Shown piece by piece: positions 12,699-25,866 of a DNA stretch of 64,000 nucleotides; position 1 is the stretch's first letter; each line of letters starts with the position of its first letter. The stretch covers positions 37,220,698 through 37,284,697 of the forward strand of contig JAQNBH010000017.1 of NCBI GenBank assembly GCA_028752905.1. The letters are read 5' to 3'. A program made the translations under genes and the position numbers. The notes under the pieces were generated by a model. The model saw only the letters and a list, made by a program, of their open reading frames with translations, did no database searches and was not told the DNA's origin. Source of the stretch: Cladorhizidae sp. MBARI D1340-BT2. Lineage: Eukaryota > Porifera > Demospongiae > Poecilosclerida > Cladorhizidae.

Positions 12699-13782
12699 CT
12701 GTACTCGAGGAAATTTATACACACAGAGACAACACATGTTAAGTAATCTTGAAGTATAAAGAGCTTTCCACGTTCCCCTGGGATACAGCTTCGATCATAT
12801 TCATACACAGTCACAAGTCTCAATGGAGGAAAGATGAATATGTTGAAGCCACACATTGTATAGCTTGTGTTTATAAAAGTGGGAGGGAGGTGGGGGGGCA
12901 GTAAAAAGAAGGCGAGGGGGTTGGGAGCCCAATCCTATGGACACTGACCAACTTGAAAATTTTGGAGACCATTTCCTATTGCCCTTGCTAGTTAAGACTC
13001 CATGTAATTATGCACATGTGATTATGCACATGTAACTATGCACATGTGATTATGCGCATGTGATTATGGACAATTCTATTAAAATAACACTTCAGGATTG
13101 TTAAAAAAAAAAATTTTTTTTTAAGAATTATTAATTTTTATATATATATATAATATATGGCTCATCAATAGATAATTAAGTTTTAAATAAAAGTTCCAGT
13201 ATTATTGTTGTAACAAGAGCTCCGAACGTTGCACACCAACTATATATCACCTTTGAACTGCTGCCCATGATGGCTCCTGCAGAAGAAGACATGGGGCTTC
13301 CCCCCCCACCAATATGACCGGCTCAAAAGAGCAGCAGTCATCCCACACTCTCTAAAGACTGGATGGGACTGGGACAAACACCCATCTAGGGAACACCCAT
13401 CCAGGGGAGTAGGCTTTTTAAGCTTTGCTTGCTCTTCTCTGCACCTGCTGCAACCATGGTAAAACACCACATGATGCAAATATGCTGTCAAGCGACAAAT
13501 GGAATCCGGACAGATGTTCTTCCATGAGCCACACTTGTTACAATTTACAGAAGACTTCAGTGGGTGCTCTAACGCTAGGCCATACTCTATAAAAACACTT
13601 CCATGGGTGCACAGGTGTTAAATTCCTGTGATGTTTCCTGTACCACAGAAGTTGCAGCAAGAAAACGTCCACCATCCCAACCAAAATAGTTTGGATCCTG
13701 ATAGTGCAATCACACTTCCATACAAAGATCCTGGAGGGGATAAAAAAATGTGCATTGCCAGCGTTCACAGCTGGGTCTAAAA
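12699..13782. other. Unassigned stretch with short repeats
   Basis: Near 13004-13066 there are about four or five copies of a 15-bp unit based on atgcacatgtgatt. A purine-rich run lies at 12880-12925. Minus-strand frames between 13240 and 13770 show spaced cysteines (CNKCGSWKNIC, then GCSRC), possibly a decayed zinc-binding protein. About 130 bp around 13560-13700 is similar, in the same orientation, to 25060-25190, so this part looks like a dispersed repeat. I cannot name it. Confidence 0.4.
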
Positions 13783-14286
13783 CCAGGGCTAGAGGTAGGG
13801 CTAGAGATATAGCTAGAGGTAGGGCTAGAGGTAGGGCTAGAGGTAGGGCTAGAGGTAAGGGCTAGAGGTAGGGCTAGAGGTAGGGCTAGAGGTAGGGCTA
13901 GAGGTAGGGCTAGAGGTAGGGCTAGAGGTAGGGCTAGAGGTAGGGCTAGAGGTATGGCTAGAGATAGGGCTAGAGGTATGGCTAGAGGTAGGGCTAAAGA
14001 TATAGCTAGAGGTAGGGCTAGAGGTAGGGCTAGAGGTAGGGCTAGAGGTAGGGCTAAAGATATAGCTAGGCTAGAGGTAGGGCTAGAGGTAGGGCTAGAG
14101 GTATGGCTAGAGATAGGGCTAGAGGTAGGGCTAGAGGTAGGGCTAGAGGAAGGGCTAGAGGTAGGGCTAGAGTCGGGCTAGGGCTAGAGGTAGGGCTAGA
14201 GGTAGGGCTAGAGGTAGGGCTAGAGGTAGGGCTAGAGGTAGGGCTAGAGGTAGGGCTAGAGGTAGGGCTAGAGGTAGGGCTAGAGG
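13783..14286 (+). repeat. 12-bp minisatellite GGGCTAGAGGTA
   Basis: About 42 copies of GGGCTAGAGGTA, with variants in gata, tatagcta and aaaga. Because the unit is four codons long, the plus strand reads as Ala-Arg-Gly-Arg repeats and the minus strand as Leu-Ala-Leu-Pro repeats; neither looks like a gene. GGG recurs every 12 bases on the plus strand, so G-quadruplex folding is possible. A larger-scale duplication is visible, since a block with the gatatagctag variant occurs twice. Confidence 0.95.
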
Positions 14287-14412
14287 AACATTGGAATGAA
14301 CTTCATGCAAAGTAAGCCTCTGGCAGAATTGCTGATAGCAAGGACCAGAAATGTTGATCACAAGTTGATGGAATACCAACATTTATAGCTTGCTACAACA
14401 CCTTCGTCATTA

Positions 14413-14652
<240 letters not shown>

Positions 14653-17600
14653 CACATACTAGTTCAAACCAGTGTACAGGAAGGGGAGGAGGAGGGGTGG
14701 GGGGTGGAGGAGACTAAACCATTAAAAAGTCGACTTTTTATAGTTACAACTTAAAAGCTTCATAGTTTCTATAAACTTCACTGTATGGACTTGATATATA
14801 GCTTTAAAAAATAAGGGCCCTCTGTCTGCTCTCTTTAGAATACCTCAACAAAAGTTAGCTGCAGCCAAAGTGGCATACCTCATAATCTGAGTGCCTGAAC
14901 TTGGATCAAGTGTTATTTCATTGTAAAGTGCCAGGCAGTTATGAATAAATACAAGTGTTAGTCGAGTGTTTTCATTAGCCTCCAATCAGTGGCCAAGTGT
15001 TCAATGGTAATCACCGAAATGTTGACGGGTTGATACTATAGAATATTGATATTCACGAGGCGACAGCCAGCTAAGTGCTCTAATCACTAATGAATAAAAG
15101 ACAGCTTATCACAGCTGCCTAGCAATTCCTCGTAAGGAGCCACACCTGCAAGCTGAGGCACTCATAATCAAAGGAGAGAGACTATATCAAATAAAGTGTG
15201 AACCTCCAAAGCTGTAACCACAAAAATGTATCTAGTCCCTCCATTTCCTGTCACGAAGTTGCACCAACAAACATCCACCACACCAAACCATCCACCACAC
15301 CAAACAAACATCCACCCCACCAAACAAACAGCCAATGGTCCTGCCCATCTGACATTAGCCGGAACACTTTTTCCGGCATATTATTAATTTTATGGGTGTG
15401 GTGTGGTTTTGTGCCATTTATGCCAACTAGCTATGAACAACACCAACACCAGTGAACAATGTTGAGTGAAAGTGTCTGTGTTGCTCTATGTCACAAAAAA
15501 GAGTTGATCAACTTGGTGTTCACAAGGATTTTTACTTGCACATCTCCTCGATTAGAGCAAATTAGAGCACACCCCCAAACAGTAACCACAGCTACATGTA
15601 GGCAACGAATAGAATGCACCCTCGGATAGCATGTGCAGCTAGGCAGGGAATAGAATGCACCCTCAGATAGCATGTGCAGCTAGGAAGCTCAGCAGGTGGA
15701 CGCAATCGGGTTAATGCAGCCAATGAATATGTAGGTAAGGGTTACTTAGTCAAGAATTTTAATAACTCTGTTCTGCAGTGTAAAGTTATGTCAGCAAATT
15801 GTGTGTGCAATAATGGAAGTAATGCCACACCCAGACCACACCCACTGCTTGGCCTGACCATGCCCAACCCGCCTCTGACAAAACAGTTTGCATAAACCAG
15901 ACCCTGTTCCATGTTAGGAAGCCTACACCTCACAGGAATACCCGAGCAGGTACAGAGAAGAATATCATACAAATGTCCAATTCACCTGACCACGTTTAAA
16001 TATTACGTTTCAATATTAAAAGATCAAAAGCTTGCAAATGCAATTAGCTGGCATAGATTCTACCCAAGATCTTTAGCTGCTAAGTTCTAACTTTCACTCT
16101 CGCTAGTTTAGCTGCTCTCTCTAGAACCTTTATGACTATTTTTCTACTGAAGCTAGGTAGCTATCCTAGACTCACCTCTGGCTACCAAACCCACCAGCAC
16201 CATACACAACTAAGCTTAGCTACACTACCTATCTGTACTGTGTGCTCATGGTTGCCTATAGCCCTGGGACTAGACTAGGCTTGGCCACAAAGCACTACCA
16301 CACATGAAAACTTACATGATCAGTTATTATGTTTCATAGAGCATGCGACAAATTCTAAGAATTCCTATGTAGCAAGGCAGTATTTTAAGAAATGTTTCTC
16401 CTAATTTGCAGACCATTTAAGTCATTGTCCTATATATAGTTACATAGGTTATATATATATATATATGTCACTATTGAGAACCAATTCATTAGCTACTTAT
16501 CATTTGAACATGCAGAAAAGGGAGGGGCCACTGTAATGACATGTACTATGCACAAATTTCTACACAGTCAGTGGAGCCACAGACTTCACTATGTCAGGTA
16601 TCCAAATATTTGTCACGTTATATAAACACTTATTCAGAAGCATAATTCAGACTCTGCTCGAACATTCCACATAAAATCAATAGCTTACATTTGGTCTATT
16701 CTAGGAACGCTTCAATTGATACTGTGTCAGGTACATGGTTAGCGTAATCTCTGAGGGCCAACCTCAAGGTCTTGGTCAACTCTATAAGTTCTGGCATGTC
16801 ACTTCCTGAACATCAAATTAACGAGGACTGAAATATCCTATTAACACCTTGTATGCCAAAATCAATTAATCACCTCCAACATCTCACAACACATGTACAT
16901 AATGATAATATATATACTACATGTATAAGAAAGGTAGAAACTGTAGCCAATACTAAGCTGTTCAGTGATGGCAACTTTAATTTCCAGAGTTACAGACACC
17001 CTCTAAGCTACCTGAATAAGGGAGGTTCCACTACTCATTTTGCTTTTGCGGTCAGTAGCCTTTTAGTTTTGAGTAAATGTCATACGTGAGGTTTAGTTTC
17101 AAGTTAGCTACTGGCACGGTATGACAACACGCACGAATCAACAGCTGGCTAAGCTACTGACTGCGCTAAACACTCACATGATGTATGCTGACAGATGGCT
17201 TGTCAGTTTGGTTAACAGGACGTAGGGGGATCTCCGTTATTTGTGGTTCAGCGGCCATGCCAGCTGCTCGCAAGTTCTGATCCTACGCTTTCAGCCAAAC
17301 CCTTGGACTGTAGCTAGGACGGTGATTGCGGGTGGGGCGTCTACGCCGCACAGCCGCCACACCCATAAAGATGTCACGAGCGCTAGGTGTGGTTTGGCTA
17401 GCGTATTACCTCCAGGTCTAATACTGATTTATACATTCTTGTTGCCTCGATTTTGTAATGCTTGGACCTCGCTCTTAGTATAGTGTGACAAGAATTCTTA
17501 ACAAAACGCCATATTGATTATTCTACACGCACATTTTCGTTTCAGAATTTACCATTTGATTGTATACAGGGCATTCTCGGTTTATCACTAGTCGTTTGTC

Positions 17601-19065
17601 CATCCATCTTGGATGAAACTAGAAAAAACATCTTTTCCCCCCAAAACCAAGATATTCTGTTCCTATTAATATCAAGCTGCAAGTTGAGTCATTTTGATTC
17701 TCCAGTCCTAAAGGACATAGCTAGCTAGCCACTCTGAAAGCCATCATTACCAAGGTCTTGACTGTCTTTTCTCCGGAACACTGGCTCCGATACCCTCCTA
17801 CTCCACAATTTCCTTCGTTGGACGAATTGAAGTTGGAGCCAAGTGCCAATTAGCTATGGACCCATTAGCTACTTATGTCCTCAATGGCTTTCATGTGACC
17901 CTGAACAAGGCAGTTGTTACACCTGAAGGCATAATTCAATCTTGTCTAACCTGGTAAAGGAGGTAAGAGGAATCTTGTCCAAAGACACAAATGTCTAGAC
18001 ATTGAAGGGAGAGCGATGAAAACAATTCATCATTGTCACGTTTTCCCCGAAACATATTAGTCCTGAAGTTGCTCGTCAGTTGTACATGTAACTTCCTTTA
18101 GACTCACAAACAAAACCTGTCAAAGATTCCCTCATATTTCCATATCATCGAATGATCAAAATAAATTGAGATACCTCCCCATGACACAGCCTTTTAATGA
18201 CAAACATTTGGAACACTCCAAATGTGTGACACACTCAAAAATGGTGAAAGAAAATTTTAAGACAAGCCATGCCAGCGGCTTGCTTAGTGAAGTGTAGTTC
18301 AAGAAGGACCTCGGCAATATTTAGTGATACAATTGTAGGTTAGGTTGCCTCAACGCCTAGTGTATTGCAAAGGCAAATTTTGTGTTAAACACCTACATCA
18401 CCCAGAGAGGCCTGGCACTGCCATGCAAAGTTTTGTAGAACATTGCAACAGAGCTAATCTTAGATAGAGGCTGCTCAATATCATTAGAAATCAGGATTTT
18501 GTAGCTGGGAAGAATGAATGCTGAAACAGTGGCCTTCCAGGTGCACATGGAGACACTGTGCTGTACCCACTTGCATGGGGGGGAAGGGGGGGTGTAGAAG
18601 TTGATGGTCATGTCATTGAAGTTGAAGCAGCCGTATCAGACTCTTCCTGTATCTATGCTATTAGGTACATATCTACCTGAGCCAGCAATGCTGCTGGATA
18701 AAGATTGAGAGCTCAACAGAAGAAGAAGAATCAGCCAGAAGATGTCACTTTAATGTTTACTACTAGAACACAAGTGGAACATCAGATCAAAGAAGCAGAA
18801 GAATGCCAGGAAAGACAGAAGAAATCAGATGTAGAAGTGAATTCACTTGAGGATTACAGGGATCTGGAGAAGCAGAGGACATTCGATGGCAAGGAGTAGA
18901 CAACAATCTGTCATTGTTTACACCAAGCTGAGACGTGAGAAATGAGGAGAATGACCGTGATACTGACAGGAAAACGTTCTGGACTAGATGAGACAGATGA
19001 GACAAGAACAACAGGAGCCACAACAGGCACACCGTATCTCTGCAAGAGATGAAGACACCTCAAGA
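14653..19065. other. No gene recognised (4.4 kb)
   Basis: AT-rich non-coding sequence. Small features are repeated accaaaca/catccacca blocks at 15263-15335, a 42-bp unit present twice in tandem near 15607-15690 (gaatagaatgcaccctc at the start of each copy), and a short TA run at 16450-16466. Some frames between 17800 and 18600 look polyprotein-like but are too broken to name. Confidence 0.45.
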
Positions 19066-19868
19066 GACAGACACCACCCTCGAGTCGGCATGATAAACAT
19101 CACCCTGGAGTCAGCATGACAGACATCACCCTGGAGTCGGCATGACAAACATCACCCTGGAGTCGGCATGACAAACATCACACTGGAGTCGGCATGACAA
19201 ACATCACCCTGGAGTCAGCATGACAGTCATCAACCTGGAGTCAGCATGACAAACATTACCCTGGAGTCGGCATGACAGACATCAACCTGGAGTTGGCATG
19301 ACAGACATCAATCTGGAGTCGGCATGACAGACATCACCCTGGAATCAGCATGACAAACATCATCCTGGAGTCAGCATGACAAACATCATCCTGGAGTCGG
19401 CATGACAGACATCACCCTGGAGTCAGCATGACAGACATCACCCTGGAGTCAGCATGACAGACATCACCCTGGAGTCAGCATGACAGACATCACCCTGGAG
19501 TCGGCATGACAGACATCACCCTGGAGTCAGCATGACAGACATCACCCTGGAGTCGGCATGACTCACATCACCCTGGAGTCGGCATGACAGAAATCAACCT
19601 GGAGTCGGCATGACAGACATCACCCTGGAGTCAGCATGACAGACATCACCCTGGAGTCAGCATGACAGACATCACCCTGGAGTCAGCATGACAGACATCA
19701 CCCTGGAGTCAGCATGACAGACATCAACCTGGAGTCGGCATGACAGACATCAACCTGGAGTCGGCATGACAGACATCACCCTGGAGTCGGCATGACAGAC
19801 ATCACCCTGGAATCAGCATGACAACCATCATCCTGGAGTCAGCATGACAAACATCATCCTGGAGTCGG
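19066..19868 (+). repeat. 26-bp minisatellite (about 31 copies)
   Basis: The unit runs CATCACCCTGGAGTC then rGCATGACAGA. It alternates between tcGgca and tcAgca and between acaGaca and acaAaca, and a few units carry catcAaCctgg. Ordered variant blocks near the two ends resemble each other (ggaatcagcatgacaa followed by catcctgg at about 19342-19392 and 19809-19860), which suggests block duplication. It stops about 20 bp before a dead Gypsy integrase. Confidence 0.95.
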
Positions 19869-19889
19869 CAAGAACAGGGTTTTTCAGAG

Positions 19890-20580
19890 AATGGATAACT
19901 GTACAGGCATTTGGCTCCGATCAAAGGGGACCCAGAAGTGATGGCAGTTGTCTTCCTTCCATTGCAATGTTCTTCTTGGAGGCCATCTAGGAAGGGATAT
20001 AACTGCTCAGTGAGTTTTACAGAGATTATATTGGCCCGCTCTATTCAGGGATGTAAGTTGAGTATTGTTAGAGCTGTTCTACATGTCAGAAGAACTTTTA
20101 CACTTAGCCACCTGCCATTGAATAACACAGGAACCTTCAGAATTGCCATGGACATCATAGGACCGGTACCAGGAAGTAACTCAGGGAAGTGTTATGACTG
20201 GTCATCTGTGATTATGCAACATGCTACCCAGAGGCAATCCCCATGCAATCAGTAGATGCTGCATATGTGGAAGAGGAGCTGATGTCAGTGACATTGTTCC
20301 GCCGAGTAGGGATACCGCGAGAGATATTACTGATCAAGGTTTATACTAATTTCATATTTCAACTTCTGACAAGAATAAATCGGATGCTGAATATATCCAC
20401 CATACCACCCACGAACAGATGGCCTGCTGGAGCATTTTAATAGGACTCTCAAGCAAAAGCTTCTGATAAGTAGCATTTGGATATTGGATCACATCACCTG
20501 TGCCCTCACAGAACCCAATGGCTTGGCTGCTTCCAACATTGGATGGTTAACCATCGACAGACTATTCTAGCTGCTGGTGG
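19890..20580 (+). pseudogene. Ty3/Gypsy integrase remnant
   Basis: Read across three frames, it gives a decayed H2C2 zinc region (SCSTCQKNF at about 20070), then the integrase core start RIAMDIIGPVPGS with its first catalytic Asp. After a frameshift comes YPEAIPMQSVDAAYVEEELM, then RRVGIPREIL. The second catalytic Asp region is altered (ILLIKVYTNF where a D-x-G motif is expected), and a remnant of the third-residue region follows near 20415. This order is standard for Gypsy integrase. Stops and frameshifts show it is inactive. No LTRs were found around it. Confidence 0.75.
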
Positions 20581-21065
20581 AACATTAGAGCCACAACTCC
20601 AGTTATTATATACAGTGTGAGCATCTCGCAAGTACAGCCATTTGGATATTACCACACTCTTGCAAATTGGTGCAGTCAATCAATGTACATCAAACATCCA
20701 AACAGTCATTTTTATGTGGTTCGTTCAAACTGTGCAATAACTGCAGAATGTGTGCACAAAAACACTGCCACAGTGGAATCCAGCAAACAAGCAAAGAAAG
20801 ATTTAGAAAATGAGACTGCTTGTTTAAATATAAAGCCAAAAATACTTGGCCATTCTCATTTCACTGCTTTCATTTTCAGAGGCAAAAATTGGCCTGCCTG
20901 TTTCTAGGTTTGTCTTTTGTTTGTGGCTATGGACAGAGACCTGAAGGTGAAAAAGTTCTACATCATCACCTGCTTTGAGAAGCATGTGTCTGTGTTATGG
21001 TTGTTATCAAACAGATATTCTACTTGCCTTTGGGAAAGTTATTGAGAAATCATCCAGTGTAGTGC
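20581..21065. other. No gene recognised
   Basis: AT-rich sequence with a 96-codon open frame (20617-20907, plus) that resembles no known family. It leads up to the left end of the hAT element that starts at 21066. Confidence 0.4.
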
Positions 21066-23421
21066 CAGGGGTGGATCCAGCCCCCCCCTCCCCCCCTCCC
21101 CCTCCTTCCCTTTCCAATTTTTGGGGGGTTGGCAAATTTGATCTTGCAAATTTAATCATGCACTTTCTAATTTGGCTGGGTGATTGTCACACTTTGTTAG
21201 ATGGGATGCAGCTGGTTACCTAAGGGCCCTTAGGTGTTAACCAGCTGCATGCCATCTAACCGTGTGTTCAAAGTACATATATACAGCCATAAGCATGCTC
21301 ATGACCTTTGGGACCTTTGACCACATGCAACTTCTGAGATGTCTAAGAGAGCTAAGTCTAAAGGACCAGCTGCTAAGAAAGTCCAGAGCATGGACATTCG
21401 ACATTTCTTCAACAAAGCGTATGTCTATTATGTTGTTTAAATTTTTAGCAAAGCTTTAGTTACATTTTTGTGGCATGTAGTGATGAAATTAGATCTGTTC
21501 CAACTGTCTGAAGCAACCACCAATGATTGTAGCCATTTTAATTTGGTGAACTCATTGAACTCAAATTATGAATCCTCTGCTGATACCACTGATACTGAAT
21601 CAAGTCCAAGTTATTTTGAGGATGAAAGCAGTTCTTCTATAATGACCATTGGTCCTGCTATTGAATCAGGTAAATACAGTTCTTCGACAATGACTATTGA
21701 TCCTTCCATTGAATTAGGATTCAGCAAGACAATGGACCTCTCGAGCTAAATAGTAGTGAGAACATGGGGAACTTCAAATCTCTGTTGAAGTTTCGAGTTG
21801 ATGCAGGTGATCAATTCTTGAAGGAACATTTGGAAACAGCAAGTGCCAATGCTTCATATATTAGCAAAGAAACTCAAAATCAGATGATAGAGATCTAATT
21901 CGGAGTAAAGTTTTAACAAATGTGTAGGAAGCTAGGTTCTTTTCTATTATTGCAGACAAAGCAACAGATTCTGCAAATGAAGAACAGCTAGCCATCAGCA
22001 TAAGATACGTTGATGATGTAAAGCCACAAGAAAGTTTTTAGGGTTCCGTGAGTATCTTTCTGGTGTCACAGGCGAGGCAATTGCCAATGATATTCTTGGT
22101 CAGACTAATTGGCAGTTAGATCCACACTTGTTGAGAGGCCAGGTATTTGGTGGTGCTGGTGCAATGGCTGGTAGGTCAAGAGTAGCTGCATTGTGCATCC
22201 CACAAGTTAAACTTGTGCATAGTGAAATGTTGTAGCTACCATAAGAGATGTTGGCAATAATTATGATGGGAGTAGACAAAGTAGTTCGTTTTTCCCCGAA
22301 TTCCCCTAAAAGGCAGTTGTCTTTAGAGAAATGGATACTCTACCTGAAGAAAGAAGAAAAACTCTAAAATCACTATGTCGCACCAGGTGGGTGGAATGCC
22401 AAGAGGCTTTTCAGGTCTTCACTGATCTTTACATTGCTATTGTCAGTTCTTTGGAGTCAATTGCCAACAGTACAGGGTGGAACAGAGAATCCAGATCAGA
22501 TGCTCGATCACTACTCTTGGCTTTATCTCAATTTCAATTTCTTGTAGCCTTAGAAACCACGAAGAAGGTTTTGGAGTACACAAGAGGATTAAACAGGGAC
22601 AGTATAAGCCATCTTGCTCTCTCTAACTTTGTTTTTCTGTATTGAACTTCAAGGTCGATACATTGATGTAGCACGTGCTAACCAGGAAGTGGAAATGGTA
22701 ATAAAAAAACTATGAAAGGCTTCGCACAGAGGTGGAGACATTTCATGCAAAATGTACACTGCAGCAAAGAGAATGGCCCTGACAGTAGGTATTGAAGAGT
22801 CACCAAGACTTGCATCCAGGCAGCAACATTGAAGTAATACAACAGCCACAAACTACCAGGAATATTACTTTCATCAAGCTATTACCATCCTCAATTGTTT
22901 CTGCTGATTCTGATATTTGAGCAGTGAAGTGCTTGAAGGCAGTATTCTACATTTGTACAGAGGTGACCTTCCATCACCAGAGTACCTGGATTCAGAGCTT
23001 CAGTTATGGAAACAAAAATGGAGCGATAACCTTCAAGCATCAGTGTTAGTCTACTCGCCAGAAAAGGCAGTCAACTATGCAGACAAAGATTTTTTCCTTA
23101 ATATTTTTTTGCTAATGGGTACTTTGCCAGTGACAAGTTGAAACGTTCTATTAGTATGCTAAAACATATTAAATCACCCTTGAGAAGCACCATAGACTCA
23201 ATGGTTTATCTATGCTATTTTTTCACCAAAATATTGAAATTACATCAGAGGTTTGTAGATGCATTTGCTAGGCGACACCCACGTAGAATGTTGTTGTGAA
23301 CATTAATGAACATGCTCTATAAATTATGTAGTTCTCATTATATCATTGAAACGTATTGTAATACTTTTTTTCAGATTATGTTTCGGCCCCCCCCCCCTTA
23401 ATAAATCCTGGTCCAACCCTG
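21066..23421 (+). mobile_element. hAT-family DNA transposon 1 (decayed)
   Basis: The left end reads CAGGGGTGGATCCAG. The right end, read in reverse, begins CAGGGTTGGACCAGG. A homopolymer C/G stretch lies just inside each end. AGTGC flanks both sides (21061-21065 and 23422-23426), a candidate 5-bp target duplication. The usual hAT duplication is 8 bp, so this is either an unusual subgroup or an eroded duplication. The interior encodes the transposase pseudogene at 21339-23299. Confidence 0.75.
21339..23299 (+). pseudogene. hAT transposase, ZMYM1/DUF4371-like, broken
   Basis: It starts MSKRAKSKGPAAKKVQ and DIRHFF, after which a gtatgt sequence suggests the first intron. Later segments give FSIIADKATDSANEEQLAIS with IRYVDD (the RNase H-like core with its catalytic Asp), then GEAIANDILGQ, GGAGAMAGRSR, SVVRFF-like and LCRTRWVECQEAFQVF, a motif typical of DUF4371-hAT proteins. 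It ends with the C-terminal FARRHPRRMLL. These are family landmarks in the right order. Many in-frame stops and frameshifts make it inactive. It is related to the copy at 59676-62396. Confidence 0.82.
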
Positions 23422-23645
23422 AGTGCAGTATGCATGTTCAAAATGTATAAGTGAGGCATCTGCTCAGGGCACTGATGTAGAGACACTCACCTGACACAAG
23501 GTAAAAACAAACATATTCACTTTTGACACTTTCCAACAAAATTGGTTACAATTTGGCCCAGACAATCTCAATAGATGTGTTTATATCGACAACAAAAGAC
23601 AAGCCATCTGTGTCAGACATATATATACCTATATATAGGGTTAGA
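23422..23645. other. Short spacer, no gene recognised
   Basis: About 220 bp between two transposons. Nothing recognisable. Confidence 0.4.
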
Positions 23646-24054
23646 TAAATTATGCTAGCATAATTTTGATAGCATAATTTTGAGAATAATAGGTATGCCT
23701 AAGAATCCAAGGCATATAGAATCCAAGAATAGTGCTGAACTTCCCCTGTGCTCTAACAGTGTACAACATCTGTTTTGGTTCTTCAGCTGCAGCAGAGAGA
23801 GTGTTTTCTCTGCTAGCTAATTCTTTTAGTGAGAACAAACAGTTTCTTTGGAAGATTATGTACAAGCTTCACTTATGCTACAATATAACTATCGGAACCA
23901 TGATTCTTAATACATGTTGCATTATCATCGTTGACAATAATTTTGAGAATAATTGAGAATAATGGGCTACTATTGGGATTCTCAGTACGAATAATAGGTA
24001 CCTAGTATGAGAATCCGAGAATAGAATCTTAGGGGAAAATTAGAGCATAATTTA
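23646..24054 (+). mobile_element. Deletion derivative of hAT family 2 (MITE-like)
   Basis: The ends are inverted and begin TAAATTATGCT. The left end continues AGCATAATTTTGA, and the right end (reverse) continues CTAATTTTCCCC. A 37-bp subterminal block next to the right end is identical to the one at 53783-53819, and the left end matches 56505-56542 in reverse. Between them, 23750-23850 keeps the transposase C-terminal coding stretch SSAAAERVFSLLANSF. The element is therefore a 0.4-kb internally deleted copy of the 2.8-kb element at 53778-56542, which is why it still carries a coding scrap. Confidence 0.82.
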
Positions 24055-25866
24055 CTCACACCTACCTATATACCTGTGCATTATTACGTCATCTGTTCTC
24101 AGCAAGATTGAATCAAATTGCATTGTGTGCATGTTCATACAGAGTTTATTTTTGCTTACGTATGCTATATTCTCACTTCCATATATTCTCACTTCCATGC
24201 AGAAAAAATTCCAATCCAAGTAATGTTCATCATGTCAAGGTGAAACAAGTCCCACTCTCTCTGTGGACTTTTAAAAGTTGTTTGGAGGAATGTTGTCCAT
24301 GGTAGTGTTGGAAAATCATATGAGCAATATATATACTGCTAATTCACTGCACTTCAGAGATATATAGCTCCTGGCAGTATTAAAAAAACAGAGAATGTGA
24401 TTCTGGAATCATCTTCTTTTACAGCACTGCAAAACAGAGCATGCATACCACACAACATAGCACGAGTAAAATTAAGACTTAGAATAAATCTCATCATTGC
24501 AAACACACGTAGTGAGTTCAGCATTACTATACATGCCATTCTGTTGGTCGTCATCCAGGTGTATATGCAATGAATTGCACATAATCAGTTGTGTTCAAAG
24601 GAAAAAAGATGTAATCATGAAATGTATTGCTGGCTATCTGGCATATCCACGAGTGCTTTAGCACCAGTTTGACTTCATCAGAGAGTGTTTCTTCATGTCT
24701 ACACCTCTGAAAACAGGGTGACTCTGGTGTCAGTCTGACAACAGAGTGCTTCTGCACCATGTGACCTCTAAACACAAAATATATCTGTACAGCCAAGACA
24801 TGGTTATGAATCCACATTGAATCTTATTGCAGACACATGGCAGCAAGTTCAACAGTGCATTTGGCATTATTGTGAACTATACGGCATGTCAATATTGTCA
24901 TGAGCACAAGTGTGCATGAAAATGCCAATCCATTCATGAGCATATATACAATGCTAGAGCAATTATTTTAAAAATTAACCAGCTGTTAATAAGCTCAGAA
25001 AATTGTTGTTGCTCTTTGCATTTTGTGGATATTGTGTGATTGATACAAAAAGTAAGTTCTGCCTCAGAGTAAGCATGCACTCCGGTGATAGAATACTTTC
25101 TTGTGTGCACAAGGGTTAATTTCCTGTGCTGTTTCCCATCCCACAACAATTTGCATAAACAAAACACTCACAACACCAACCAAAGCAGCTTGCATTAACC
25201 TGACCATGGTCATGTGAACATGCTCTCACAGTAGGATTCCTAAGGATCATGAAATATGCACTGTTAATACTATGGCTAAGCATAGGACTGGGGTAAGGTC
25301 TGGAACTAGGGCAGGGTTAGGGATAGCCTACCCTATGGACTCTGAGGGAACTTGAAGGACTGGGGTAAGGGATGGATCTAGGGCAGGGTTAGGGATAGCC
25401 CAACCCCTATGGACTCTGAGGAAACTTGAAGGACTGGGGTAAGGGCTTGATCTAGGGCAGGGTTAGGGATATCCCTACCCTGTGGACTCTGAGGAAACTT
25501 GAAGCTATTGGAACCAGTTGTATCAAGTTGGTCAGTGTCCATAGGGGAGGTTTCCAACATTTTCTTCCCCCTATCCCTTCTTTTAGAAGTGCAGGCTGAA
25601 CTATATTGGGCTCTTATAGCTCTCCATTGTGACTGTGTTAATTAATCTTGAGTATGAATCTGATCATACCTTAATAAAATCTCAGTTGACATAGTAGAAT
25701 TATTCCTGATGAAGGCTAGAGCAACTAGCCAAAATGTTGAGTAGACCAATTTAAATGGAATAGCATTATAATTATCATACCTCTGCATGTACCCAGTAAA
25801 ACCCTCTTCTTGTGTGTGTGTGTGGGTGTGGGTGTGCATAATGCATGTACTTGTTCCTCAATATAG
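24055..25866. other. No gene recognised; holds a G-rich tandem repeat
   Basis: Mostly AT-rich sequence. About 25060-25190 resembles 13560-13700. Around 25527 the motif TCAAGTTGGTCAGTGTCCAT is the reverse complement of sequence at about 12934-12953. That places the same flanking sequence a few hundred bases upstream of both ankyrin exon copies. Confidence 0.5.
25270..25505 (+). repeat. About 72-bp G-rich tandem repeat (3 copies)
   Basis: Each unit contains ggactggggtaagg, then atctagggcagggttaggga, then ccctatggactctgagg and aacttgaa. The copies differ by a few bases. The gggttaggg core resembles that of the repeat at 63.25-63.87 kb. Confidence 0.85.

Noticed and set aside
13954..14382. Arg/Gly and Leu/Pro repeat proteins over the 12-bp minisatellite
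   Set aside because: Simple products of a 12-bp repeat, equally open on both strands.
17800..18620. Possible retroelement or host coding fragments
   Set aside because: Frames are short and broken, and I could not match any to a family with confidence.
23646..24054. 8-bp hAT target duplication around the short element
   Set aside because: The eight bases on each side do not match; the ends were defined only by comparison with the long copy.
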